Assembly: GCA_044356865.1 (NCBI GenBank)
Contig: JBIKVN010000222.1
Span: 1 to 5,368, forward strand
DNA from: JBEIUL01 sp044356865
Lineage (GTDB): Bacteria; Planctomycetota; Phycisphaerae; Phycisphaerales; SM1A02
DNA length: 5,368 nt
Direction of reading: 5' to 3'
Part shown: one piece after another, positions 1 through 5,368 of the stretch
How the letters are laid out: each line of letters begins with the position of its first letter
Numbering within the stretch: position 1 is the stretch's first letter
Notes under the pieces: model-generated
Seen by the model: only the letters and a program-made list of their open reading frames with translations
What the model was told of the DNA's origin: nothing
Databases searched by the model: none
Translations under genes and position numbers: made by a program

Positions 1-203
1 CCCAGCGCCGCCAGCTCGCGGGCCCGGGCGAGCTGCCCGCGGGTCTCGGCCAGTTCCTCGCGAAGCCGCCGCGTCTCGAGCTCGAGCGACTCGTGCGAAC
101 TCGCCAGCCGTTCGCTGGCCGAGCCGAACGCCTGCACGACCTCGGCCAGCTCGCCGGGCGAGAGCGTTGCCGCGGGATGATCGGTCCGGGCGAAGGTCGT
201 CAC
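1..203 (-). CDS. Probable cytoplasmic sensor histidine kinase, N-terminal part only (runs off the left edge)
   Basis: The frame opens with GTG at 203-201, one base after the TGA of the upstream FlgN-like gene, and stays open for 67 codons to the window edge. A strong Shine-Dalgarno site (GGGGAGG, minus strand) lies 9 bases before the GTG. The visible protein has a short N-terminus (about residues 1-25) and no signal peptide or membrane helix. A heptad-like, Glu/Arg/Leu-rich coiled coil follows (about 26-64), and the visible part ends in ELAALG. In soluble two-component kinases this kind of coiled coil ending in LAALG normally runs straight into the dimerization domain with the phosphorylated His (typically GEMAAGIAHEIRNPL), which here would lie outside the window. 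The position after a FlgN-like gene suggests a FleS/FlrB/FlgS-type flagellar kinase. The kinase call is an inference because no catalytic residue is visible. Another coiled-coil protein remains possible. Confidence 0.6.
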   Translation of the reverse strand, partial: MTTFARTDHPAATLSPGELAEVVQAFGSASERLASSHESLELETRRLREELAETRGQLARARELAAL

Positions 204-204
204 C

Positions 205-648
205 TCAGGCCGCCTCCCCGCGGGTCGAAGCGTGCCGTCCGCCGCAGGCCTCGCGGACCACGGCGTGGGCCCGGTCGGATTGCTCGCCGACCCGGGCGAG
301 GGCCGCGGCAAACCCGGCCACCCCGTCGCGGAGTTCCTTCGCCTCGTCCTCCGCGAGCCCCGAGAGCCCCCGCTCGAGATCGGCGACCAGGCCGAGGAAC
401 TCCGGCTGTCCCGCGACAAGCCGATCGACGAGCCGCTGCCGCTTGGAAAGGAGCGAACGGATGCTCGTCGTGTCGCCGGCGGCCAGCGTCGCGATGGCGG
501 CGCCGTCGGAGAGCGCATCGAGCTCGGCGACGGTGGACCGGCGATCGGCAAGGGCCACCCGCATGCGGTCCTGCCATGAACCCGCCGCGGAATCCGCGAA
601 GGGAAACTCGGCTTGGCGACGGTCGGGGATCGGCTTCGGTTCGATCAT
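205..648 (-). CDS. FlgN-like flagellar export chaperone (putative)
   Basis: This 147-residue acidic, almost entirely helical protein has no signal peptide or membrane segment. After a proline-containing N-terminus (1-24), two long amphipathic helices cover about 25-134. The central stretch carries an AAGD turn (56-59) followed by SLLSKRQRLVDRL (65-77), then a second helix rich in Leu, Glu and Ala, and a hydrophilic tail. The size, the helical hairpin and the leucine-rich helix, charged turn, 'lL.rRQ.LvD.L' pattern resemble FlgN-family chaperones. These keep hook-associated proteins soluble and deliver them to the flagellar export gate. The family diverges so much that this is a fold-level resemblance only. 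The context supports it: a probable sensor kinase follows one base after the TGA. The gene starts 22 bases after the TPR-like gene and is probably in the same transcript. ATG at 648 is the first start after that stop; it lacks a strong ribosome site, and Met29 is the main alternative. Confidence 0.55.
   Translation of the reverse strand: MIEPKPIPDRRQAEFPFADSAAGSWQDRMRVALADRRSTVAELDALSDGAAIATLAAGDTTSIRSLLSKRQRLVDRLVAGQPEFLGLVADLERGLSGLAEDEAKELRDGVAGFAAALARVGEQSDRAHAVVREACGGRHASTRGEAA
213..219 (-). promoter_or_regulatory. Strong ribosome binding site for the partial kinase gene
   Basis: The minus strand reads GGGGAGG here, nine bases before the GTG at 203. It lies inside the last codons of the FlgN-like gene. 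It is the best Shine-Dalgarno match at any start in the window, and it settles the unusual GTG start of a gene whose remainder is not visible. Confidence 0.6.
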
Positions 649-670
649 GGCGGGTCTCGCAGGAAGGACT

Positions 671-2242
671 TCAGGGACGGTCGGGCACGGAGGCGATCCC
701 CGTCGGGGCGAAAGTCCGCTGCCAATCGGCCCGCGAGCGCGGCACGGGACCGCCCGCGAGCGATCCGTCGGGAGTCGCGGCGAGGGCAGCGCGGCCGGCG
801 GCGACCAGACGCTCGACCGCCGCGGCGTCGCGGGCGTGGCGGGCGAGCTCGAGGGCCCGCTCGATCGGCTCGAGGGCCAAAGCCCCCGAGCCGGCCGAGG
901 CGATCCGCTCGAGGCGAACGATCGCCTCGGGCACCCGGTTCAAGGCGACGAGACACTCGACCTCGCGAGATGCCGCCAGCGCGGCGAGGGCCGGATCGGA
1001 AGCGGTCGCGATCGCCTCGTAGTCGGAGAGGGCCGAGGCGTAGGCCTCGAGCCGGGCCCGGATCAGGCCCTCGCGAGCCTCCGGGGTCGCCGCGAGCAGG
1101 GCCCGCGACGCGGCCAGCCCCGCATCACGACGGGTCTCGGCGCGAAGGAACGAGGCGAGCGACTCGGGCGGCGTTCCGCTTGCGGGCCGTTCGCCGGAAA
1201 CGATCCGCAGCGCTTCGCTCGCGAGCCGGGCGAAGGTACCCGCCGCGAAGCCCTCGGGCGGGGTCCCGAGCGCGACCTCGAGTCCATCGGCCCGCAGGAA
1301 CTCGATCGCCGCGGCGCGGGCGAGCGGCTTGGCCGCCTCGCGATCGCCCTCGACGACGAGACGGTCGGCGAGCGCCAGCCGCGTCGAGGCCCGCCGGACC
1401 GCCAACGAAAGTTCGGCGGACGAACCCACCGCGACGAGCGGCTCGGCCACCTCGGCGTACCCGAGCGCGGCCTCGAGTTCACCGAGGGCGAGGGCGGCGT
1501 CGATCCGATCGAGAACGCTGCCGGCCACCCGCTCGCGGAAGGCGGGATCGAGTCCACCTTCAGTCCGCGTCAACTCGGCGTAGAGCCCCCGGGCCGCGGC
1601 GGGTTCGCCGAGCGCGGCGTGGGTCTCGGCCAAACCGAGCCGAGCCGCGCGACCGGACTCGGGCGAGAGCCCAAGCGAGAGCGCCGACTCGAAGCGCATC
1701 CTCGCCGCCTCGTGGCGGCCCGCCTCGGCATCGGCCTCGGCCAGCCGCAGCGTCGCCTCGCCGTCGGGCACGGCCGGAGCGGGCGGCGAGATCCGTTCGG
1801 GCGCGGGTTCGGGTGCGGGTTCGGGCTTGGCCGCCACGGCCGCCGGCGGCGGCGTCTGCTTCGCCTCCCGCTTCGCCTTCACCGCATCGAGCCACGCCTG
1901 GTGGACGGTCTCGAACCGCAGGCTCTCCTCGGGCGTGGCGTCCATCCGTTCGGGGGCGATCCGTCCGAGCAGCAGCGAACCGGCCTCCGCCAGCCGACCC
2001 TCGCCGACCAGCCGCTCGGCCTGGTCGAGGGCCCCGGCGAAATCATGGTCGCGCGGCGCCGCAAGGCGATAGGCGAACGCCCCGAGCGTCGCGACCAGGG
2101 CGATGGCCGCAAGCGGCTTCACCCACGATCCGAGCCCGCCGCGAGGGCGTCCTTCCACCCGACGCGACGCCCCGGGCAACTCCCCGACCAGGGCCTCGCG
2201 GAGGCTTGCGTTCGGTTCTCGCGTCGGGCGATCGGATGCCAC
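671..2242 (-). CDS. Single-pass membrane protein with TPR-like helical repeats, function unknown
   Basis: With the GTG start at 2242 the protein has 523 residues. A polar, Arg-rich N-terminus (1-41) precedes one membrane helix (about 43-60). The positive charges before the helix predict a cytoplasmic N-terminus and a periplasmic C-terminal body. A helical hairpin (about 66-98) follows, then a Pro/Ala/Glu linker with a Pro-Glu-Pro-Ala repeat (about 130-160). The rest is a long run of Ala/Leu/Glu helices in alternating pairs (about 161-490) that read like degenerate TPR or Sel1-like units, for example LRLAEADAEAGRHEAA (165-180) and LGLAETHAALGEPAAARGLY (202-221). No catalytic motif is visible, so a scaffold or protein-binding role is likely. 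The gene heads the probable flagellar operon, 22 bases before the FlgN-like gene, so a role in motility or export is possible but only by association. The frame is also open to an ATG at 2362. I prefer the GTG because it has a GGGAAAGG ribosome site and the extra 40 residues look non-coding. Confidence 0.8.
   Translation of the reverse strand: MASDRPTREPNASLREALVGELPGASRRVEGRPRGGLGSWVKPLAAIALVATLGAFAYRLAAPRDHDFAGALDQAERLVGEGRLAEAGSLLLGRIAPERMDATPEESLRFETVHQAWLDAVKAKREAKQTPPPAAVAAKPEPAPEPAPERISPPAPAVPDGEATLRLAEADAEAGRHEAARMRFESALSLGLSPESGRAARLGLAETHAALGEPAAARGLYAELTRTEGGLDPAFRERVAGSVLDRIDAALALGELEAALGYAEVAEPLVAVGSSAELSLAVRRASTRLALADRLVVEGDREAAKPLARAAAIEFLRADGLEVALGTPPEGFAAGTFARLASEALRIVSGERPASGTPPESLASFLRAETRRDAGLAASRALLAATPEAREGLIRARLEAYASALSDYEAIATASDPALAALAASREVECLVALNRVPEAIVRLERIASAGSGALALEPIERALELARHARDAAAVERLVAAGRAALAATPDGSLAGGPVPRSRADWQRTFAPTGIASVPDRP
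1796..1825. repeat. Short tandem repeat encoding a Pro-Glu-Pro-Ala linker
   Basis: A 12-base unit made of ttcggg plus a variable hexamer (cgcggg or tgcggg) is present about 2.5 times on the plus strand. It sits in frame in the TPR-like gene and encodes the alternating Pro-Glu/Pro-Ala part of the linker between the membrane-proximal hairpin and the helical-repeat body. The period is a multiple of three, so copy-number changes would lengthen or shorten the linker without breaking the frame. Confidence 0.6.
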
Positions 2243-2250
2243 GGGACAGG

Positions 2251-2258
2251 CCTTTCCC
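2251..2258 (-). promoter_or_regulatory. Ribosome binding site deciding the GTG start at 2242
   Basis: The minus strand reads GGGAAAGG, followed by an 8-base spacer and GTG at 2242. Neither in-frame ATG farther upstream (2362 or 2329) has a comparable purine-rich site. I used this to choose the start of the TPR-like membrane protein gene. Confidence 0.45.
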
Positions 2259-2362
2259 GGGCCGGGGGGAAGCGAAGTCCCGGCCTCGATCGACGGCGAA
2301 TCCGTTCGCCGCGGCCGCAGACGGGGCATGCGCACCGAACCGGCCGACGCCACCATCGGCAA

Positions 2363-2394
2363 CCGCGGCGCGATGCCTTGAGATCGCCGCGCGG
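2363..2394 (-). terminator. Imperfect GC-rich hairpin after the RDD-protein gene (possible terminator)
   Basis: Two 12-base arms (2363-2374 and 2383-2394) are complementary except for two adjacent mismatches. They form two 5-base-pair stems around a small internal loop, with an 8-base apical loop. The hairpin begins 20 bases past the stop codon of the RDD-domain gene, where a terminator would be expected. No run of T follows it on the minus strand, so it is not a classical intrinsic terminator. It could instead be a transcript-end stabiliser or chance pairing in GC-rich DNA. Confidence 0.25.
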
Positions 2395-2413
2395 GAGTTG
2401 CGCGTGAATCCGG

Positions 2414-4033
2414 TCAGGTCCGCCGGGCGACCGCGGTGCCGGTGAGCCGCTCGGGCACGCCCGAACCGTCGTTCGAAAGCAGCGTCGGGATCACCAGCGG
2501 CGGGGCGACGAGGGCGAGGAACTTCAGCAGGTTGCGGCCAAGGTGCCGCACCGGGCCGGCCCGCGTGCCGTCGCGCCGCGTGACCTCGCCGCCGAAGAGC
2601 CACTTCCCCGGCGAGCGCCCGGTGATCGTCTCGCCGAGGAAGCCGAGCAGGCACGCGGATCCGGCCACCAGCGTCGCGGGGATGGCCGCGGACACGTCGA
2701 GCGCCGAGAACGGCACGCGGACGAGGTCGAGCGGGCGGGCGTCGAGAAAAAGCATCGCCGCGATCGCCCCCGGCGCCGCGTCGAACGCGAGGGCCGCGAC
2801 GCGCCGCGGCAACTCGAACGGCCGCGAGGCGGCCACGCTCGGGGCCTCGCCCGCGCCGCGGAGTTCCCGCACGAAAACCAGGCCGAGCAGCACGAACAGC
2901 ACCAGCGCCGAAAGCAGCGGCAGGTGGATCCACGCTCCCGAGCCGAAGCCCGGGGCGGCGAACGCGGCGACCTCGGCGTCGGCGAAGGTCCCGAGGGCGG
3001 GAATCCGGGTTCGGGTCGCGTTCTCGCCCAAGCCGGAGATCACCGTCGCCCCGTCGCGACCGCCGACGATCGTCCACGCGGCGATCGGCACGGGCAGCGA
3101 GGTCCAGGCGAGCGGGCGGGCGGGCGGGCGCCGCAGGTAGGTCAGGTCGAGCATCGCCTCGCGCCGCGTCGCGACGGCGTCCCGGCCGTCGACGAGAAGC
3201 CAGGCGACGAGGGCCGCCCCGTCGATCTCGAGCTCGGTCGAGGTCCACGACTCGCCATCCCGATCGAATCGCCGCAGGCGACCGTCGGTCCGGTCGTTGG
3301 CGATCAACGAGACTTCGCCCGCCGAGGTCCGCACCAGCCGGGCCCCCGCGAGCGCGGCCTCCTCGGGCGGCGTGACTTCCTCCCAGGCCGGGCCCGCGAG
3401 CCGGAAGAGCCGGAGCCCGAACGGCGAGGCGTCACCGGTGGCGAGGCGCACCCCGAGCCGCTCCGCGGGTCCGCCGCCGAGCAGGATCCACGGCGCGGGC
3501 CGCTCGGCCGGCCCGTCGAGGGCGAACCCGAGCAGTTCGCCGGCCGCCGCGTTGCCGCGCCGCGGGACGAGCGGAACCTCGAGGCTCGGCCGCGGATCGG
3601 CCCCGACCGGCGGCACCGAGTACCAATGCCCGACCGCCGGATTGCGGCGGGTCGAAAGCGTGAGCACTTCGCGTCGCGCGAGCGAGCCCGCGGCGCCCGC
3701 GGCGTCCGCGACCGTCTCGGGCGGAAAAACGAGCCACAACGAATCGCCGACGGCCGCGATCGCCTCGGGATCGCTCGCGAAGCGGGCCGCGACCCGCCGC
3801 ACCGGCGCGGCCCGGTCCGCCTCGCCGAGCGGACTCGCGTGCCACAGCACGAACTCGGGACCGGCTCGCGCCGCGGCCCCTTCCGACCCGCCCTCGTCGC
3901 GGGCGATCCACCAGAGATGGTCGTCGCCGGCCGCGGCCGGGAGCCCTCCGGCGCGGCCGTCGTCCGCCGAAGCCGCAGCCGCCGCGAGCGCCACGAGCCA
4001 CCCGATCGCCGTCGCCCGCGGAAGTCGGCTCAT
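2414..4033 (-). CDS. RDD-domain membrane protein with a large secreted N-terminal region
   Basis: This 539-residue protein starts with a signal peptide (about 1-23, cleavage likely after ASA). A region of about 340 residues then appears exported. It is rich in Gly, Trp and short beta-like strands with repeated 'W..' and 'G.....L' elements, and looks like a degenerate beta-propeller, although I cannot assign blades. A membrane helix follows (about 371-388). The C-terminus (about 406-539) is an RDD domain: R411 and D418 have the family's R-x6-D spacing in the first helix, SPGKWLFGGEV (474-484) matches the usual (T/S)PGK-x-L-x-G-x-x-V motif, then RHLGRNLLKFL (496-506) and PERLTGTAV (527-535). 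The last motif usually reads (W/H)DrlagT, so Glu528 replaces the usual Asp. RDD domains are poorly understood, and some have been linked to ion transport. The ATG overlaps the lipoprotein stop as ATGA, which fixes the start. The frame is open 77 codons further upstream but reads as non-coding there. Confidence 0.85.
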   Translation of the reverse strand: MSRLPRATAIGWLVALAAAAASADDGRAGGLPAAAGDDHLWWIARDEGGSEGAAARAGPEFVLWHASPLGEADRAAPVRRVAARFASDPEAIAAVGDSLWLVFPPETVADAAGAAGSLARREVLTLSTRRNPAVGHWYSVPPVGADPRPSLEVPLVPRRGNAAAGELLGFALDGPAERPAPWILLGGGPAERLGVRLATGDASPFGLRLFRLAGPAWEEVTPPEEAALAGARLVRTSAGEVSLIANDRTDGRLRRFDRDGESWTSTELEIDGAALVAWLLVDGRDAVATRREAMLDLTYLRRPPARPLAWTSLPVPIAAWTIVGGRDGATVISGLGENATRTRIPALGTFADAEVAAFAAPGFGSGAWIHLPLLSALVLFVLLGLVFVRELRGAGEAPSVAASRPFELPRRVAALAFDAAPGAIAAMLFLDARPLDLVRVPFSALDVSAAIPATLVAGSACLLGFLGETITGRSPGKWLFGGEVTRRDGTRAGPVRHLGRNLLKFLALVAPPLVIPTLLSNDGSGVPERLTGTAVARRT

Positions 4034-4956
4034 GGCACCGGTTCCGCGACCGGCCCGGCCGGGTCCGCGGTCTCGAACACCACCACCTCGTCGGGTCGCA
4101 GCGATTCCTGCAGTTCCTCGAGCCGGAAGAGGCGGTCCTTGATGCGCTCGCCGCGGCCGCTCGGGGCGTCGAGGACGATCCGGACCGAGTCGCCTTCGGC
4201 CGCCCCGCCCGCGATCGCCGCCGGGCCCGCGACGACCTCGATCCTCGCGGGCACCCGCGGCCAATCACCGACCGCCAGCCCCTCGACGGGACACGAGAGG
4301 TAGTTCGAGAGGTTCGCCCGGGCGATCACCTCACCCGCCGGCGAGAGCAACTCGACCGCCGCGGGCAGGTTCGACCCGAGCGGGAAGCCCCAGCGCATCC
4401 GCGGCGAGGCGCCGCCGGCCGCGATGTCGAGCACCACCGTGCCGTCGGGCGCCGTGCGGGCGGTCATCGCGGTGCCGTCGTTGGCCGGAAGCGAGACGAG
4501 CCCGGCGAGCGACAGGAGGTCCCGCGGCGAGAACGCCGCCGCCCCGCCGCGGGCCGTCACCCCGAGCGGATAGACCTCGAGCCGCGTGGGCCGCTCGGCG
4601 AGCTTGAAGGCCCACCACCGCGCCTGGTCGCAGCCGAGCCAGAGGAACCGCTCGCCGACCTTCGACGCCCGCACCGCCACCCGATGCGGCAGCACCGCGA
4701 AGAGATCGAGGTCGCACTGCTCGAAACGGGCCCCATCGGCATCGCGCCAGCGGAACTCGATGACGCCGCGGCTCTCGAGCAGGGTGAGCCGCCGCATGCG
4801 GAGCGCCTGAGCCTCGAGCACCGTAGGCACCGCGTCGGGCATGCGGGAGCCCTTCGCGATGAGACTCGGATCGCGGGCCGGACCGTCGACGACGCAACCC
4901 GCGGCCAGCGTCGTCGCCGCCAGGAGCGCCGCCAGGCATCGCCGGGCCGCCCTCAC
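4030..4956 (-). CDS. Predicted lipoprotein with a LolA/LolB-like beta fold
   Basis: The 308-residue product has an Arg-rich N-terminus, a hydrophobic stretch (8-19) and a lipobox LAAGC with the modified Cys at 21, so it should be a membrane-anchored lipoprotein. Residue +2 is Val. After a short linker come alternating strands: RGVIEFRW (63-70), LDLFAVLPHRVAVRASK (83-99), then FLWLGCDQARWWAFKL (104-119), VELLSPAGEVIARANLSNYL (201-220), WPRVPARIEVV (232-242) and DSVRIVLDA (256-264). The order 'P.....A...G..FLWLG.....WW.f.L' and then 'a.Ls.Y......WP..i.v' is the pattern of the LolA/LolB/LppX lipid-binding half-barrel. The assignment is by eye, and the ligand is unknown. The start is GTG, overlapping the previous stop as GTGA, with AGGGGA four bases ahead of it. 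The stop overlaps the next gene. A role in lipid or lipoprotein handling at the envelope is an inference. Confidence 0.8.
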   Translation of the reverse strand: MRAARRCLAALLAATTLAAGCVVDGPARDPSLIAKGSRMPDAVPTVLEAQALRMRRLTLLESRGVIEFRWRDADGARFEQCDLDLFAVLPHRVAVRASKVGERFLWLGCDQARWWAFKLAERPTRLEVYPLGVTARGGAAAFSPRDLLSLAGLVSLPANDGTAMTARTAPDGTVVLDIAAGGASPRMRWGFPLGSNLPAAVELLSPAGEVIARANLSNYLSCPVEGLAVGDWPRVPARIEVVAGPAAIAGGAAEGDSVRIVLDAPSGRGERIKDRLFRLEELQESLRPDEVVVFETADPAGPVAEPVP

Positions 4957-5368
4957 CAGTTCCCCTGCAGGACCTCGCCGAGCTGGTCGGCGATCTCCTG
5001 GACATCGGAGTCCTTGAGCCGCGGGTTCTCGACCCGCACCGGAGCGCTCTCCGAGCCGCGGGGCAGCACGAGCCAGACCTCCCGGTCGGGGCCGCCGTCG
5101 GGTCCCGCCTCGGTCCGCTGCTCGACCACCTTGAGCAGCCGCTTGCGGATGAGCAGCAACATGAGCACGAAGCGGAACGCGGTGCGGGCCGCCCGCCCAT
5201 CCCCCTCGAGCCGGGTGAAGAGCTCGACGAGCGCCTCGTCATCGATGAGCATCCGCTTCGCCGTGCCCGGCTCCTGCACCGAGGTGCGCCAGAAGCAGAA
5301 CATCCCCGCGGGACGGAAGCCGGCTTCCCAGGCGGGAAGCGCGACGTCGAGTCGGCGCAGGAAGAGCC
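4953..5368 (-). CDS. Conserved-looking small soluble protein, 5' end outside the window
   Basis: I do not recognise a named family. The frame is open from the right edge to TGA at 4955-4953, giving 137 visible residues. The first ATG is at 5303, but 21 further residues precede it in frame and it has no ribosome site, so the real start probably lies outside. Numbered from that ATG, the protein shows an aromatic FCFWRT motif (2-7), an acidic helix DDEALVELFTRL (21-32), and a strongly hydrophobic then basic amphipathic helix (43-61) with RKRLLK at its end. A variable Gly/Asp loop, a strand VWLVLPR (76-82) and a C-terminal helix ending in QLGEVLQGNW follow. There is no clear membrane segment. Proteins of this look may carry a zinc ribbon at the N-terminus, which cannot be tested here. 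Its stop overlaps the lipoprotein start by four bases, so it belongs to the same operon. Confidence 0.7.
   Translation of the reverse strand, partial: LFLRRLDVALPAWEAGFRPAGMFCFWRTSVQEPGTAKRMLIDDEALVELFTRLEGDGRAARTAFRFVLMLLLIRKRLLKVVEQRTEAGPDGGPDREVWLVLPRGSESAPVRVENPRLKDSDVQEIADQLGEVLQGNW
4961..4966 (-). promoter_or_regulatory. Ribosome binding site for the lipoprotein gene
   Basis: The minus strand reads AGGGGA, four bases before the GTG at 4956 and inside the last codons of the preceding gene. The spacing is a little short, but together with the GTGA stop/start overlap it supports the GTG over the later in-frame ATG at codon 39. Starting at that ATG would also remove the lipobox. Confidence 0.45.
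5315..5328. repeat. Perfect 14-base palindrome
   Basis: The sequence ggaagccggcttcc is identical on both strands. A second inverted repeat (ttccc, 4-base loop, gggaa; 5326-5339) overlaps its right arm. Both lie just upstream of the ATG at 5303. If that ATG is the true start, this could be an operator or a leader hairpin. If the reading frame continues to the right, as I favour, it is part of the coding sequence and probably fortuitous. Confidence 0.35.

Larger units (their letters stand above)
2243..2413. other. Intergenic region between the two operons
   Basis: This is the only sizeable gap in the window, about 170 bases if the TPR-like gene starts at 2242. It holds the hairpin at 2363-2394 and the ribosome site at 2251-2258. 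The promoter of the left operon should lie here, but I find no convincing sigma-70 or sigma-54 site. A GCCGAT core occurs on the minus strand just after the hairpin, without a correctly spaced partner. If the TPR-like gene really starts at 2362, the gap shrinks to about 50 bases. Confidence 0.45.

Noticed and set aside
2340..2385. Possible sigma-28 promoter (minus strand GCCGAT core with TCAA upstream)
   Set aside because: The spacing between the two elements is about two bases too long and the -10 end is GG instead of AA. GCCGAT is common by chance in such DNA.
167..2407. Plus-strand open frame of 746 codons
   Set aside because: It is extremely rich in Gly and Arg, has no domain-like pattern, and runs antisense across the TPR-like and FlgN-like genes. 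Long stop-free antisense frames are expected at this GC content.
2243..2413. Sigma-54 (-24/-12) promoter ahead of the putative flagellar operon
   Set aside because: I looked for GG and GC separated by 10 bases in a TGGC/TTGC context on the minus strand. The TTGC present has no correctly spaced GG.
613..2445. Plus-strand Arg/Pro-rich open frame of 610 codons
   Set aside because: Its composition is unlike a real protein, and it overlaps the better-supported minus-strand gene along its whole length.
2043..3248. Minus-strand Arg-rich open frame of 401 codons
   Set aside because: It is an out-of-frame shadow across the end of the RDD-protein gene, the intergenic gap and the start of the TPR-like gene.
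4034..4264. In-frame 77-codon upstream extension of the RDD protein
   Set aside because: It is Arg/Gly-rich, would bury the clear signal peptide, and overlaps the lipoprotein gene. The ATGA overlap gives the natural start at 4033.
2543..4303. Plus-strand open frame of 586 codons
   Set aside because: It has Arg/Glu/Gly/Pro-rich shadow composition opposite the RDD-protein and lipoprotein genes, which have a signal peptide, a lipobox and recognisable motifs.

Overview
The window is very GC-rich and densely coding. All credible genes lie on the minus strand, so they are transcribed from right to left. The long arginine- or glycine-rich frames on the plus strand are shadows of these genes. The taxonomic hints are the GC content, a FlgN-like protein directly followed by a soluble sensor kinase, and a LolA-like lipoprotein next to an RDD-domain membrane protein. 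Together they suggest a flagellated member of the Planctomycetota, perhaps Phycisphaerae. This is inferred from protein style, not from a marker gene, and is only moderately secure.

Right part (5368 to 2414), an envelope-type operon of three genes. It starts with the 3' part of an unrecognised small soluble protein (4953-5368). Next come a predicted lipoprotein with a LolA/LolB-like look (4030-4956) and a 539-residue secreted or membrane protein ending in an RDD domain (2414-4033). The stop and start codons overlap by 4 bases at both junctions (GTGA, then ATGA), so the genes are almost certainly co-transcribed and translationally coupled.

A gap of about 170 bases follows (2243-2413). It holds an imperfect GC-rich hairpin just after the RDD stop codon and a good ribosome binding site for the next gene, but no promoter I can support.

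Left part (2242 to 1), a second operon that looks flagellar. It encodes a single-pass membrane protein with TPR-like helical repeats (671-2242), a small helical protein resembling the flagellar chaperone FlgN (205-648), and the first 67 residues of a probable cytoplasmic sensor histidine kinase (1-203). The kinase frame reaches the window edge exactly where the H-box should begin. The last two genes are 1 base apart and share a strong Shine-Dalgarno site. The kinase recalls FleS/FlrB/FlgS-type flagellar kinases, and a sigma-54 response regulator and rod or hook genes may follow beyond the left edge.

I see no RNA genes, insertion sequences, CRISPR arrays, attachment sites or signs of recent transfer. 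The most interesting points are the RDD protein's large extracytoplasmic N-terminal region, the conserved-looking three-gene envelope cassette, and the tight coupling of a FlgN-like chaperone to a soluble kinase.
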